Source of the DNA: Vitis vinifera
Taxonomy: Eukaryota; Streptophyta; Magnoliopsida; Vitales; Vitaceae
DNA length: 64,000 nt
Direction: 5' to 3'
NCBI RefSeq assembly: GCF_030704535.1
Contig: NC_081815.1
Coordinates: 2,371,001-2,435,000 of the forward strand
The notes beneath the pieces were generated by a model. That model saw only the letters and a list, made by a program, of their open reading frames with translations. It made no database searches and was not told the DNA's origin. Made by a program: the position numbers and the translations under genes. This document shows positions 1 to 25,591 of the stretch, piece after piece; the stretch's first letter is position 1; each line of letters starts with the position of its first letter.

Positions 1-1446
1 TTGTTTTTATTGCTGAAACCAAAAGTTAAACACTACATAACAAAAATATTTATGCACAAAAATATATATATATTTATCCATGAATGGTCACAACTTCTGC
101 TACAAGCAACAGCCACCTAAAACACCCTCTTGATGTATGGTGAAGCCATCCATTTAATATACAATATCTTACAAAACTGAATAATCTTTTTTAAAAAAAA
201 AACATGGGCAAAATGTCAAAGTTTATTAAATAATGGGTCAGATATGAAATCTGTATACGTGGATAAGAAAGATTTATGAAAGGTAAGGCATGGTGCCCAC
301 CTGCAAAGGCTGTGGTGGAGGCAGCTCCATTGCCCATCAAGTAGCAATCTATGATGACTAGTACCCTAGTCAGCAACCTCTGGCTACCATTCATTCATTA
401 GCTTCTAACTCTATTCTTTGTTAGGTTTTGGTCACACATGGTAAAGGGGTAGGTAGAGAGTGACACCCCATCCAATGGGTCTTTGCCTCACATGACTCTC
501 TTGGATTAAAATCATTGAGTTTGGGAGGACCTGATTTAGACTGAAGGATGAAATTATCCCTTATTATAGACCTAATGACAGGTGGAACTGAAACTAGCAA
601 AGTCAAGTCTATAGATAATGGAATATTAGATTTGACAATGTTTGTTATAAGGGTGAATTATGGGTTTTCCAAGTAGGGCCCTGGGTCAGGTGCTCAATGA
701 AATTAAGAGGATAACTTCAATGGAGTCTACAGTCTAGAAAGAGGCTAGACAATTAGAAGGATGGCTGCAGTCCTTCAAACAAAATAATTGTTGATCTTTA
801 CCCTATGAAGCTTGCCATATGGGTAATGTTCCTGAGTCATGAAGCAACCCAAATAACCACAAAAAGGCCAAAAAAAAAAAAAAATTGATAAAAAATTTGA
901 CAAAAGTTGTGGTTTTAATATAAACCTAATGAAATGGAGACAAAATGTCCCTTGGACAATTTACTAATGCAGACAAAAACTAGGGTTGGTGGAAACCTTG
1001 CAAATCCACCCAGAACTGTCCTCTAGGTTTATGGGAAGCTTCTGATTAATCTAGAGATTCCTCTTGGCACAACTTCTGCCATGGGATGCCTTGAAATATG
1101 AAAAAATAGGCATTCGTGTCATAACTTTATGGGGGCAAAGATGCTAAGATGGTGACCCCAGTTTCAGCCATAATAAAAAGTTGATGACTCGGATATGGGT
1201 GTCTTCAAATTTAGACCTTATCCTCTTTCCTAGTAGAAAGGGAAGGCTAAGAAATTCAAACCATAAGATATGATGATGACAAATCAAAGGATAAAGCCAA
1301 ACAAAATGCCACTATTTAAAAACCATTGAACTAGTCATTACTACCCAATGCTTCATTTATTGCCCTATTCACCACCAAGTATTCCCAGTATTATATACCC
1401 TTTTCTTTTTAAAATTATTTTCATGTAATCAACCTTGTTGATCGTA
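1..1446. other. Intergenic, no gene recognised
   Basis: AT-rich non-coding sequence. The only open frames are short, lack plant-like codon patterns and do not match anything I recognise. The extreme left end could be the 3' flank of a minus-strand gene outside the window, but nothing proves it. Confidence 0.5.
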
Positions 1447-1463
1447 TATATATATATATATAT
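1446..1463 (+). promoter_or_regulatory. (TA)n tract, possible TATA region of the OXS3-like gene
   Basis: A run of alternating TA lies about 150 bp before the proposed ATG at 1615 and is followed by a CT/CAT-rich leader typical of plant 5'UTRs. It could serve as the TATA element; it could equally be a neutral microsatellite. Confidence 0.35.
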
Positions 1464-1614
1464 GCTCCCTCAAATTACGCCTGTGAGAATTCATGAGGGT
1501 CCTTGTCCTTAGACTAAGACCACAACCACCATCATCTTCATCATCATCATCCTGAGTCCTGTGTCTTTATTCTTCTCTTCTTGTTCTTCTTCTGGCCCAA
1601 GATCTGAAATCACA

Positions 1615-2269
1615 ATGGGGGAAACAGCAAAGCAAAGTTTTGATGATCTGGGCTTCAAGGGAATTGATGCTAATGGCAATCACCAACACAATCAATGGTT
1701 GATCATGGGAGGTGCAGATGACAATAGTGACACCTTATCCATGGAGTCTTCTTCCTTTGAAGATTCAGAAAACTCTCTCGAATCATCATCTTCCTTGGAC
1801 TTGACAGAAGATGCGTCTTCCTCAACATCACCCCTCTCAAATGGACCTCTATATGAACTATCAGAGCTCATGGCCCAGCTCCCCATCAAGTGAGTAAATC
1901 AAACCAACCACCCACTTACCATATTTTTCTTTCTCTATGGTGTTTTTCTATGCCAAGTTTCCTAAAAATTGTGCCTCATACTTATTCAGGAGAGGGCTGT
2001 CCAAGTACTTTCAAGGGAAGTCGCAGTCATTTACATCTCTGGCAAGCGTGAAGAGCTTGGAGGATCTTGCCAAAAAGGGGACTCCAAGTAGGAAGAAAAT
2101 GAAGTCATGTAAAAGCTACGGAGGAGGTTTGGATGTACACAAACTGTACACTCCAAAGGCTACCATTTCAAAGAAGGCTTCAAGGGGATCTCTTCTATCT
2201 TCTCTAGGGAGGAGAGGTGTTATAATGGGTGGTTGTAGGCCTCCCAGTCCTCTCCAAAAGAACTTCTGA
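1615..2269 (+). CDS. OXIDATIVE STRESS 3-like protein
   Basis: Two exons, 1615-1889 and 1990-2269, joined at GTGAGT..CAG, give 184 aa. Exon 1 encodes an acidic Ser-rich region (residues about 30-80, many S/E/D) ending in [14 protein letters not shown]. Exon 2 opens with the family's hallmark block [16 protein letters not shown] (about residues 94-109), then [11 protein letters not shown] and a basic Lys/Arg/Gly-rich tail. This is the OXS3 / OXS3-like family of small plant nuclear proteins. Arabidopsis OXS3 raises tolerance to cadmium and oxidative stress and is thought to act at chromatin; the role here is inferred from that. The start at 1615 is chosen because the frame upstream has no earlier ATG in a leader-like CT-rich stretch. 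Family assignment is firm; the exact orthologue is not. Confidence 0.85.
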
Positions 2270-3302
2270 TGTACAACTTGCATGGTTTTTTCATTGCAAG
2301 CTGGGTTGTTTATAGACTTACAGTACATGTGATCATAGATTAACTGAGGTTTTTCATCAGTTGAGTTATGCTTGCAACTCATCTGCTCATTTAATCCAAG
2401 AACTGCGAGTTATATTCGTGTTTATGATTCAGAAAAAAAGAAAGAAAGGAAAAGTTAAAAGAAATAAGGAAAAGAAAAAGTGATGAGAAAATGAAAGTGG
2501 TTTGCACCCAATGAATTTCTCCTTACCATCTTCTTCCTAATTTTTATCATTTTTGTTTCTAAACTTTACCTTCAGATCTTGCATCACAATGTAGTAACCA
2601 AAGTTGATGTTTCTTGTGATCATCTTTTCTTTTCCTTTTTTGTTTGTTACTTCTGAATCCAAAAGCAGTTTAAAGTGATCGTGGAATACGAGGAAAGCAT
2701 ACAAACAAAAATCAATGGATAAACCTGTAAGAAAGCAAACAACTGATAAGGTGCATGTACTGGCATTTTTTAGAATCATTTGTTCTTTTTTTTGTCTTTC
2801 AAGAAAATCATTGAGCCAGATCGTTTACTAAAGACAACTAGTTGTACAACAAGATTCCATAACATTAGTTGGCCAACAGGATTTGAGTTAATGGCTTATC
2901 AAAACTTAATGTTAATTAGTGGCTAAAACTGAAGATTCGAGCACCCAACTAAATCTGAATTGTTCCAACCTTTCATCCTTTCAAAAGGCAAATTGAAGAG
3001 GTAGATAGAGCCCTAATTCTATCTATGGTTTTTTTGGACATTCGATCATTGACTTGAAGAAGTTGTATTGCCTTATATGGGAAATCTCAATGTGCCATGC
3101 ACCATCCAATGTTCCAAAGTGTATTCGTTCTTTCCTTTCTATGAATGGCCAATAAACCAATACTCATCAATCAGAAAAAGCTGCTCATTAACCCATCAGC
3201 TCAAGCTTTACAAAGATAATCGGAACATTCAGGATTCCTTCAAAATTATCTGAAACTGCAGGAGGATCGGGCATAGGGCAGAAAATGAACGTGATGGAGA
3301 AG

Positions 3303-3704
3303 CATCCTTTTCTACACCATTCCTGGACAAAGTTTAAAACAGACAGGAAGAAAAAATTTAAAATGCATACAGAGGAACTTAGTCCCTTCTCCCCTTCCTC
3401 TGTCTCAGAGGAAATGTGATGAATCACAGAGACTTAAAACCCCTATTTCAACCCACCAAATGAATCCTGAAAGAGAGAACTTAACCTGCACAATTTTTTA
3501 ATGCTTCTTTTTCTACACCATTCCTAGACAAAGTTTAAAACTGGCAAGAAGGAAAAATTTGAAATGCATAAACAGGAATTTAGTCCCTTCTCCCCTTCGT
3601 CTGTCTCAGAGGAAATGCGATGAATCGCAGAGACTAAAACCCCCATTTCAACCCACCAAATGAATCCTGTAACAGAGAACTTAACCTGCACAATTTTTCA
3701 ATCA
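3303..3704. repeat. Tandem duplication, about 201-bp unit, two copies
   Basis: The segment beginning TCTACACCATTCCTGGAC near 3311 recurs at 3512 with most bases conserved through to AACCTGCACAATTTTT. The spacing is 201 bp. Differences are scattered substitutions and small indels, so the duplication is not very recent. No open frame is shared by both copies. Confidence 0.85.
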
Positions 3705-3840
3705 AGGAGAAAAATAATACTTCCATGGTCAAGTCAGTTCCTAGCTAATGTTGTTCTGGGTATGGTTGGTGGTTTGAAGGAAGCCATAAGTCTAGGTGGA
3801 AGGATAAGAGAGATGCTTCTATAATTATTGAATAGGCAAT

Positions 3841-3988
3841 GTTGCAGGTGCAAGATTCCTGAAGATGTGCTCCATTGTCAAGGAAGAGCTATGACCTCAG
3901 CTCCATTCTGGGATGTCGCAGATGCAAGGCACCTGGAGATGTGATCTCTAGTCAAGGAAGATCGATGACCTTGGCTCCACACTGGGTG
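3841..3988. repeat. Degenerate tandem duplication, 74-bp unit
   Basis: Two adjacent 74-bp units, 3841-3914 and 3915-3988, align across their whole length at roughly three quarters identity. Shared blocks include GATGTG, GTCAAGGAAGA and ATGACCT. It looks like an old local duplication. Confidence 0.65.
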
Positions 3989-5435
3989 CTTCCTATTCTT
4001 GGGAAGCATGTTAAGGAAGAACCTAAATGATTTCAGGAGTACAGCAACAGGAAGGTCATCACAATTCACCACTCCACAATTATCTACAAACACCATAGAT
4101 GTAACACTCCAGCATTCAACCAACAAGAGAGCCTAAAGTTAGCAATTCACTAGCTGTGAATCCCTAGTTCTTTGTTGTATTATCCTTCACATTTGCATAC
4201 AAATTAATCAGCGAGTTCAGATCATTTTGTAGGCAGGTTTTACAGGAGCAACAAAATACCCTTGTCCAATTCCAAATTTAAACAAACCGACCCACCCATC
4301 AAACGTAACTCTTCAAAGAGATCAAGAATCGAATCTTTCCAATTTCCAACGCAAGACTTGCTTTTCGTTTTTCAACTGTGAAAGGTTTTAAGCATTGACA
4401 AAAGCATCTGCAGCAACTAACTTTTGTTCCACCCCAATTAAATAACCAACAACAAATCTTATGATGAGTTTTCAACCTCACCAAGGGACGAAAAATCTGC
4501 AAGAAAAGATCCAAGAAAACAAATGCCAAGTGCTCTATAAGTTTGTTATCTCATTCACAGATTGTTTCACTCTGAGATGTTAATCAGATTCATGATCAAT
4601 TTGAAGGGTTATGAACTTCTACAAACTTAAGGTCCAAGAAAACAAAGCACCCAGAATGGAATTGAGATCATGAATGACATGTAGAAAGAATAAACAGATA
4701 ACAGTAAATGCCCATAGCAAACTAAGATCTAATGACAAAATCAATATTCTGCTAATGGCCCTAACTTCAGTGATCTAATGGTATAGCTCAATTATCAATC
4801 TAGATATCATATTCAGAGCATCAAATCACAAAACCTCTGGTTAACCATTTCGCATCATCACCAGCCAGCCAAATTTTTGCTGCAAACAGTTTCAGATGCT
4901 ATTGCCCAAAATCAACCCCCAAATTCAGATAATTAGCCAACAACAGTAATAATACCAAAATATTAGCAAACAGTGATGTTAGATTAGATACTGATGGACC
5001 TGTTGGCGTCTCCCCTCTTGCTCCTTTCTCTGTGAACTTGCTGCCCTGCTCGAGCAAACAATCACAGGGAGGCATTGTGTTGAATGAAACGCACCTAAAT
5101 TGGATTTAACAAAACCCCCAATCAAAAAGGAAAACAGAGCAGACATTCATGGAAACCATTTCAAGGTAGTGATGATCATATGGATTCATGATCCCTGATT
5201 AAAAAAAAAGGCTCCAATCTGCAGACATTTTGAGCTATTCTTTTCCAAATTTCAACATTAATATTCCGTGAAAATTCACATCGGCAGTTCTACAGAAAAT
5301 GAGAACAGTTTATTTATTAAAATGAGATGCCAGGCATCATCACCACCACCACCACCTCCATCATCCTACATTTCATGAATATTTACATCTGGTGAAACAG
5401 GGAAAGAGGCAGCATCATAATAGTCATCCTAGTCA

Positions 5436-5672
5436 TCAAACGCTGACGCTCGCGATCTCTTCAGGATCTTCGAAGTTAGGGTCCTTGGAATCCACAGCCC
5501 CATTGCGGAACTCGATCTCGGTGCGGGAGTTCCCGTCCCCGGACCACGTAAACTTACCGCCGTGCCCACCCTTCTTGGGCGATCCGCTCATGCCGGTCGC
5601 CGATTTCCGATCCTTCCTCACCTCCTGCCCCGATTTGGCGTGACATTTGGATCCTTTCCCAGGGTTCCTCAT
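5436..5672 (-). CDS. Small conserved plant protein with GSPKKGGHGGKFTW motif
   Basis: A single 78-aa frame starting at the ATG at 5672 and ending EDPEEIASVSV-stop. The upstream part of the frame has only a TTG, so the ATG is the proper start. The protein is hydrophilic: a basic N-terminal third (MRNPGKGSKCHAKSGQEVRK), a central SGSPKKGGHGGKFTWSGDG block, and an acidic end with KDPNFEDPEE. Its base composition is clearly GC-richer than the flanks and it has a TATA motif at a good distance. I believe this is a widespread small plant protein of unknown function. The Gly/Lys/Trp block recalls motifs in RNA-binding and MA3-domain proteins, but that is only a resemblance. No signal peptide or membrane segment is visible. 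Confidence 0.7.
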   Translation of the reverse strand: MRNPGKGSKCHAKSGQEVRKDRKSATGMSGSPKKGGHGGKFTWSGDGNSRTEIEFRNGAVDSKDPNFEDPEEIASVSV

Positions 5673-5725
5673 CTCCCTCTCGGCTTTCTCAGTCAATGCA
5701 GGGGAGTCTGCCTGATTTGGAACGT

Positions 5726-5735
5726 GTATATAGAG
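5726..5735 (-). promoter_or_regulatory. TATA box of the 78-aa gene
   Basis: On the minus strand this reads CTATATACAC, about 55-60 bp before the ATG at 5672. A start site near 5700 would leave a leader of about 30 nt. Confidence 0.5.
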
Positions 5736-5831
5736 AGAAATAGGAGTATTTTTTGGCGCGTAGCGTGGGTGTAGGTTGGTGCGATTGGATTACGACATAT
5801 GGATAAGAACGATGCCTAATCGCACACCCTT

Positions 5832-5837
5832 CACGTG
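5832..5837. promoter_or_regulatory. G-box CACGTG
   Basis: A perfect palindromic CACGTG about 160 bp upstream of the minus-strand 78-aa gene. G-boxes bind plant bZIP and bHLH factors in light and abscisic-acid responses. A 6-mer can occur by chance, but the position suits a proximal promoter. Confidence 0.4.
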
Positions 5838-5882
5838 ACCTAGATGCAACATTGCATTTAATTGACTGCCAGTCACGCTGAT

Positions 5883-6197
5883 TCAGCCATTAGTGTCCAT
5901 CTCCCACTGTTTTCCTTTGTTTTCTGTGCGTTTCTCGAGAATTTGCCGTCCTGATATGAAGCATATCCGTAAGTTCTTTGCAAAGCAGATAGCCCTAACC
6001 AAATTTCTTGGGGTATCAAAGATGACTCCCTCCATGTTTCGCCTGCTGACTTCACATGACAAAGAATATGTTCGCTGATCAATCACAGTCTCGAGTGTTT
6101 CCAAAAGGTCACCGAATCGTTGCGGTGGCATCAAAATCTTTCTTGTCGACTCATCTATCCTACGGATACAACAAAGAATAATATCCACATTAGCCAA
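5883..6197 (-). pseudogene. Unidentified ORF fragment
   Basis: A minus-strand frame of about 104 codons, open to the boundary of the 6.2-kb repeat and ending DTNG-stop. It reads like protein rather than noise: mixed composition, no low complexity, segments such as VDIILCCIRRIDESTRK and RFGDLLETLETVIDQRTY. It has no ATG at its upstream edge (TTG there), so it looks like an exon or a captured gene fragment cut off at about 6200. I do not recognise the family. A shorter plus-strand frame overlaps it and seems less protein-like. Confidence 0.35.
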
Positions 6198-6206
6198 GGA
6201 TTTGTG

Positions 6207-7083
6207 AAGGCATTAACATTAGAACTTTTGATTCAATATACGATTCCTTTTACATAGATGTGGTAGCATTTGCCCCCTTTCAAAAAGTACCACATTTGCC
6301 CCCTTTCAAAAAGGTAATTGCCTCGTACCTGTGATTATAAACAACGATGATAAAATTTGACATGATTTATGAATATTACATAAATTTAACATATTTTTTA
6401 CAGTTTTGGATTGAATATAAATGAGTTTTGATCAAATTCATAATCTTACTATTAACCTAATTACATTTTAAACCATTTAATCTAAATTTTAATCATTTTT
6501 AAATAAATAAGTCAATTGATTTATAAATATATTTGATTATGAGGACTTAATTATTAAATGAGTTACACGACATATCAAGTTTGGGTTAAGGTATGGAATA
6601 AAATATTTATATTTTGACACCATATGAATATAACTCATCAACACAAATTGTTAAGGCATTAAAGTTGAAACTTTTTATTCAATATACAATTCCCTTTATG
6701 CAGATGTGTTAGCATTTGCCTCCTCAGAGGAAGGTAATTGCCTCAGCACTTGTGGTTATAGATAAGGGTAATAAAGTTTGCCATGATTTATAAACATTTC
6801 ATGAATCTAACATATTTTTTACGGTTTTGAGTTGAATATAAATGAATTTCTATCAAATTCATTAATAATCTCACTATTAACCTAGTTATATTGTTAAACT
6901 ATTTAATCTAAATTTTAATCATTTTTAAATAAATAAATAAATCAATTGATTTATAACACATGCTTGATTATGAGGACTTAATTATTAAATGAGTTACACA
7001 ACATATCAAGTTTGGGTTAAGGTATGGAATATAATATTTATATTTTGACACAATATGAATACAACTAGTCAACACGAATTGTC
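6207..7083. repeat. Tandem duplication, about 446-bp unit, two copies
   Basis: Copy 1 starts AAGGCATTAACATTAGAAC at 6207 and copy 2 starts AAGGCATTAAAGTTGAAAC at 6653. They stay collinear to the shared end TCAAGTTTGGGTTAAGGTATGG...TTTGACAC at about 6630 and 7055. Differences are substitutions, an extra short internal repeat in copy 1 (CATTTGCCCCCTTTCAAAAA, twice) and small indels. The unit is AT-rich and non-coding. Its origin is unclear, possibly part of a non-autonomous transposon. Confidence 0.8.
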
Positions 7084-9287
7084 ACCCCTAATTATAGATA
7101 AAGAGCGGACATAAATGGATATGACAAGTATAATAATTTTCCATACTTATATATATTTTTAAAATTAACCTAATATATATTTTTTATCTTTTAAAATTAA
7201 CTTCATTTTTTTAATTACATTAACATAAATACACTTCTATAAATAAATGATATATTGTAAAATTTTAAAATATTTTATTAAAAAATACATTTTTATTATT
7301 TAATATTTATTAAATTATTATTCTTAACTCAATCATATAAATATTTAGAGCATGTCGAGACCAAATAACACTTGAACCCAAGTTTTATAAAAATTAAATT
7401 TATCTTTAATCCATTTATTTTAATATAAAATTCATATAATTAAGCATAAAATTGGATAAGTATTGAAAAAACTTATCCCATTGTCATCTTGTGTAAGGGT
7501 TTGTGTTTACTAATTTATATTTTATATCAAAATAATTAGAGTTGGTTCATAATATAAATAATAGAGGATATGGTTGCTTTAACGGAGAAACAAAAATTAA
7601 AATTATCATAATATAAATAAATAAGATATAATTTGTTATAACTTATTTATTGATTTTTTAAAAATTTATGCATTACAAATGGGAAATTAATAAATTTAAA
7701 TTAAATTTTGTTATACAAATTAGGTTAATTCAACCAAAGGTAGCCACCCTACAATGGGTGAATAAGGTGATGATCTCTTTTTACAAATTTAAAATGTATG
7801 AATATAAGAGACAATTATATGTAAATATATAATAAAATAATATAAAAACAACTGCATATAAATTAATAAAATAGGGAAGAGAAAATGTAAATATAAAATT
7901 TTTATAGTGATTCGACACAACCTGACCTACGTCCACTCTTCTCTAATTTCAATTCCAAACTCGAGGTTCCACTATTTCAAGGTTTTCAAAACAAGTCTTC
8001 AAATAATACAATTGATTTATGGTTACAATATACCATCTTGGACTTTTAGCTCAAAACACCCTTTATAAACCTCAAAAGATACCTCACTATTAAATTACCC
8101 CTCAAATGATACCACACACTTGGGAATCTCTAAGTGATATCTCACACTTAAATTATAACTCTAAAATATTTACAAATAAAGATAATAAAGGACCTCACAA
8201 AATCTTAGTACAAAACTTTAAGGTTCAAACGATACAAAAAAACTATGATTGAATTGTGCATTAATGATATACAAGTTTTAAAACAATGGTGCACTCAAAT
8301 ATACTATCTTAAGGCTTAAATATATCAAAGAAATGTTTAAAAAAGTCAAGCTAATAAAACAATGAAGATTTAAGCTTTTATATAAAGAAAAAAATGTCAA
8401 ACTAGTCATTGGAGGTTCAACCGATCGAGTTGGAGGTCGACCGATTAACTAATTGTTAGCATTTAATGTTTGACATGTGATTGTTGGACCTCACTGAGGT
8501 AGGAGTTGACCGGTTGAGGTTCAATCTTGATCGATTGAACAACCGTTCTGGAAGAAAGATAATTTTTTTTTCACCCCTCGCTCGGTTGAGCTGGATTTGA
8601 CTGGTTCCTCACCCGGTTTAATCGATTGAGTTGTTTTTTACTTAATAACCAACTTTTTCAACTTAAAACATTTTAAACAAGTTTGAAAAACATTTGACAT
8701 AATGTTTTAGTTGAAAACATGAAATTATCTAATTTTAAATAATTTAAAATGAAAAAACTCTTTGATGCTTTTGGTGCACAAGTAAATAATGTAATGCATA
8801 AAAATCTCAATATACTAACAACCTTATAAAGAGATTTTATGAAGCTTAAATATTGAAAAACACTTATCTTTAATGTCTTTTTTTTCTTCATGATTTATCT
8901 TTAACTTTATTTGTTTCTGTGATTACCACTTTAGAAATCGTCTTACCTAAACACACTTAAAATATAATCATTAGCTCTAAACCTTATTTTATTATTATCA
9001 AAATTGAGATTAGCCAAACTTTGGTTTTACAAATTTGTTTAAAAATTAATTATATTAGGGATAAGGTGGGTTAAAACATTAAAAAATTCAAATCAATCCC
9101 TAACTCATTTATTTTAATTATAGAATCGAGTTTTGAATACTTCATTTAAAAATAATTTGATATCCGGTAAGAATAGATTAAACTTTTTATAGTGTTCCGA
9201 CGTATTATTTTGGTGACTCATCCACTAAAAGGATAACATTATTACACAACAACAGAATATTTTATCATTATTAATAATAGTTTTCAG
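7084..9287. other. AT-rich intergenic sequence, probably decayed LTR-type element
   Basis: No coding frame is recognisable. Between about 7.88 and 8.63 kb there are phrases often seen in plant LTR retrotransposons: TATAGTGATTCGACACAACC followed by CTACGTCCACTC, and later GGTTCAACCGATCGAGTTGGA / GTCGACCGATTAAC with related inverted phrases near 8510-8540. I found no gag-pol remnant, primer-binding site or paired LTRs, so this is at most a solo or broken LTR. Confidence 0.35.
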
Positions 9288-9423
9288 GTTATGAGAAGGA
9301 AATTATTTATGTTAAAAATAGGTTTTTTTATTTTTCTAGGGATTGGCCGCCACGCTCAGGCTCAGCTGATGACTCATACACCCAATGCGTGTGCGTCAAG
9401 CCTCAGAAAAGCGTCTTTCGACT

Positions 9424-9438
9424 TGGGCCTCAAGCCCA
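9424..9438 (+). promoter_or_regulatory. Paired site II (TGGGCC / AGCCCA) motifs
   Basis: TGGGCC at 9424-9429 and an inverted AGCCCA at 9433-9438 lie about 165-175 bp before the first ArgRS ATG. Site II motifs (TGGGCY) bind TCP factors and are typical of promoters of plant translation-machinery genes, which suits an aminoacyl-tRNA synthetase. Confidence 0.5.
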
Positions 9439-9587
9439 CAAATCATCTCCTCTTCCCAGGAATCCAATTCTCATCTGTCGACGTGACACCATTTCATTTA
9501 AAAAAAAAAAAAGAAAAAAAAAAAGGGGGCGGAATCACAGACAAAAAAAGAAACGGTAGGGCATTATTGGGTAGAATAGCAAAAATA

Positions 9588-9595
9588 TATATAAA
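9588..9595 (+). promoter_or_regulatory. TATA box immediately before the first ArgRS ATG
   Basis: TATATAAA is only 5 nt upstream of the ATG at 9600. If used with normal spacing, transcription would begin about 9620-9630, downstream of that ATG, so the message would lack the first start codon. See the finding on dual targeting. Confidence 0.5.
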
Positions 9596-9599
9596 GGTA

Positions 9600-24376
<14,777 letters not shown>

Positions 24377-25591
24377 CATGCTTATTATATAATTTTTGAG
24401 CCCATTATTAGAAGTTTTCAATGCTTGGCTTGAGTAATCCACTAAATTGTATACACACTGCAGTTAGAGCAATTTTAGAGGCAAAAGTTTGGCTAACGTC
24501 AAAATATCAATGCGATATTCATCATTTTGTCCAATCATTTACGCTAAAGATGGTTAATTTGTATGGAGCCTGTTTTGTTTTTAAAAGTTAAACCTGGAGC
24601 CTACTTTGGAGTTGGATAGGATGAATCGAGTCTTCACAGGCTGTGGGCCACAAAAGAGGCCATTCCCTTGGTTATGATATTTTGGAGTCATCTTGAATTT
24701 ATTTTAGTTTAATTTGTCTATTTTCCAATTTTTAGTAGTCTGGGCTTGTGGGCAGTCAAGTGTTTTTCCTTCCTCTCTAATCTCATCAATTGTTGAACCA
24801 GTTTCCATCCCCCTCTGCCACTTCAAGATCAATGTTTCATTTCTCTAAGCGATCAGTTTTGTTTGTTACTTTAACTTTTTGTTAATATATTACTTATTTG
24901 TTAATTTTTTTTTCATTAAATAAAAAAATCAAAATATTTGAACTTTTCTGAACAGTGAAAGTAACATATTGATTTTTTTTATTTCTTAACAAAATAAAAA
25001 ATAATAATAAAATAAATAATAGGATAATTAATACTATTAAATGTTATTTAAAAAAACCCGTCAATATGATTTTTTTTTTTTTAAGTGTTAAAGTTTCACA
25101 AACATTCCCATAAAATTTATATTTAAATATTTAAAAAAATAATCTGATAATTCAATTGACATTGGGTTGTTAAATTTATATTTAATAAAAAATTTATAAT
25201 GCCAATATTATTGTTAAAAAATGATGATTTTAACTTTTATATGAGCTTTCAACTAGGGTAAAAAAATCAAGAAATTATCTTAAACAATATCTAAATATAT
25301 TATTCAAGTTTTATTGGATTGGGATTGGGCTCTGTGTGGCCATGCAGGGCAACCCGACCCACAGAGGGGTGCGTTGCGTAACGGCACGCAACTAAACACT
25401 AGGAATCGAGTCCAGAGCAAGAGAAGATCAATTGGTGCACGCCACGTATGCAAAAGTTGCGTCCGAAGGAATTTCCACAATCTGGCCACCTCTCCGCTCA
25501 GGGCACGCAGCGTGTTAGCAATCCTAAAATGCATTCCCTCGCAGGCCCAAACCTGCAATAATGAGCAGAGTGAGAGGCAGAGGGAGAGACA
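24377..25591. other. Intergenic: ArgRS 3' flank and VPS15 promoter
   Basis: The first 500 bp are probably ArgRS 3'UTR and flank. From 24.9 to 25.3 kb the sequence is very AT-rich. After 25.32 kb it becomes GC-rich, with TGGGCT at 25326 and GGCCCA at 25544, consistent with a promoter and leader for VPS15. Overlapping frames on both strands here look like composition artefacts. Confidence 0.55.

Larger units (their letters stand above)
2270..5435. other. Intergenic with local tandem duplications, no gene
   Basis: About 3.2 kb between convergent genes. It contains two tandem duplications, listed separately, and otherwise unstructured AT-rich sequence. A short minus-strand frame near 5.0-5.08 kb and several 60-90-codon frames exist, but none resembles a known family. 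Part of this may be 3'UTR of the flanking genes. Confidence 0.45.

Noticed and set aside
4980..5081. Small minus-strand frame starting MPPCDCLLEQ
   Set aside because: Short, no homology recognised, no promoter or splice support.
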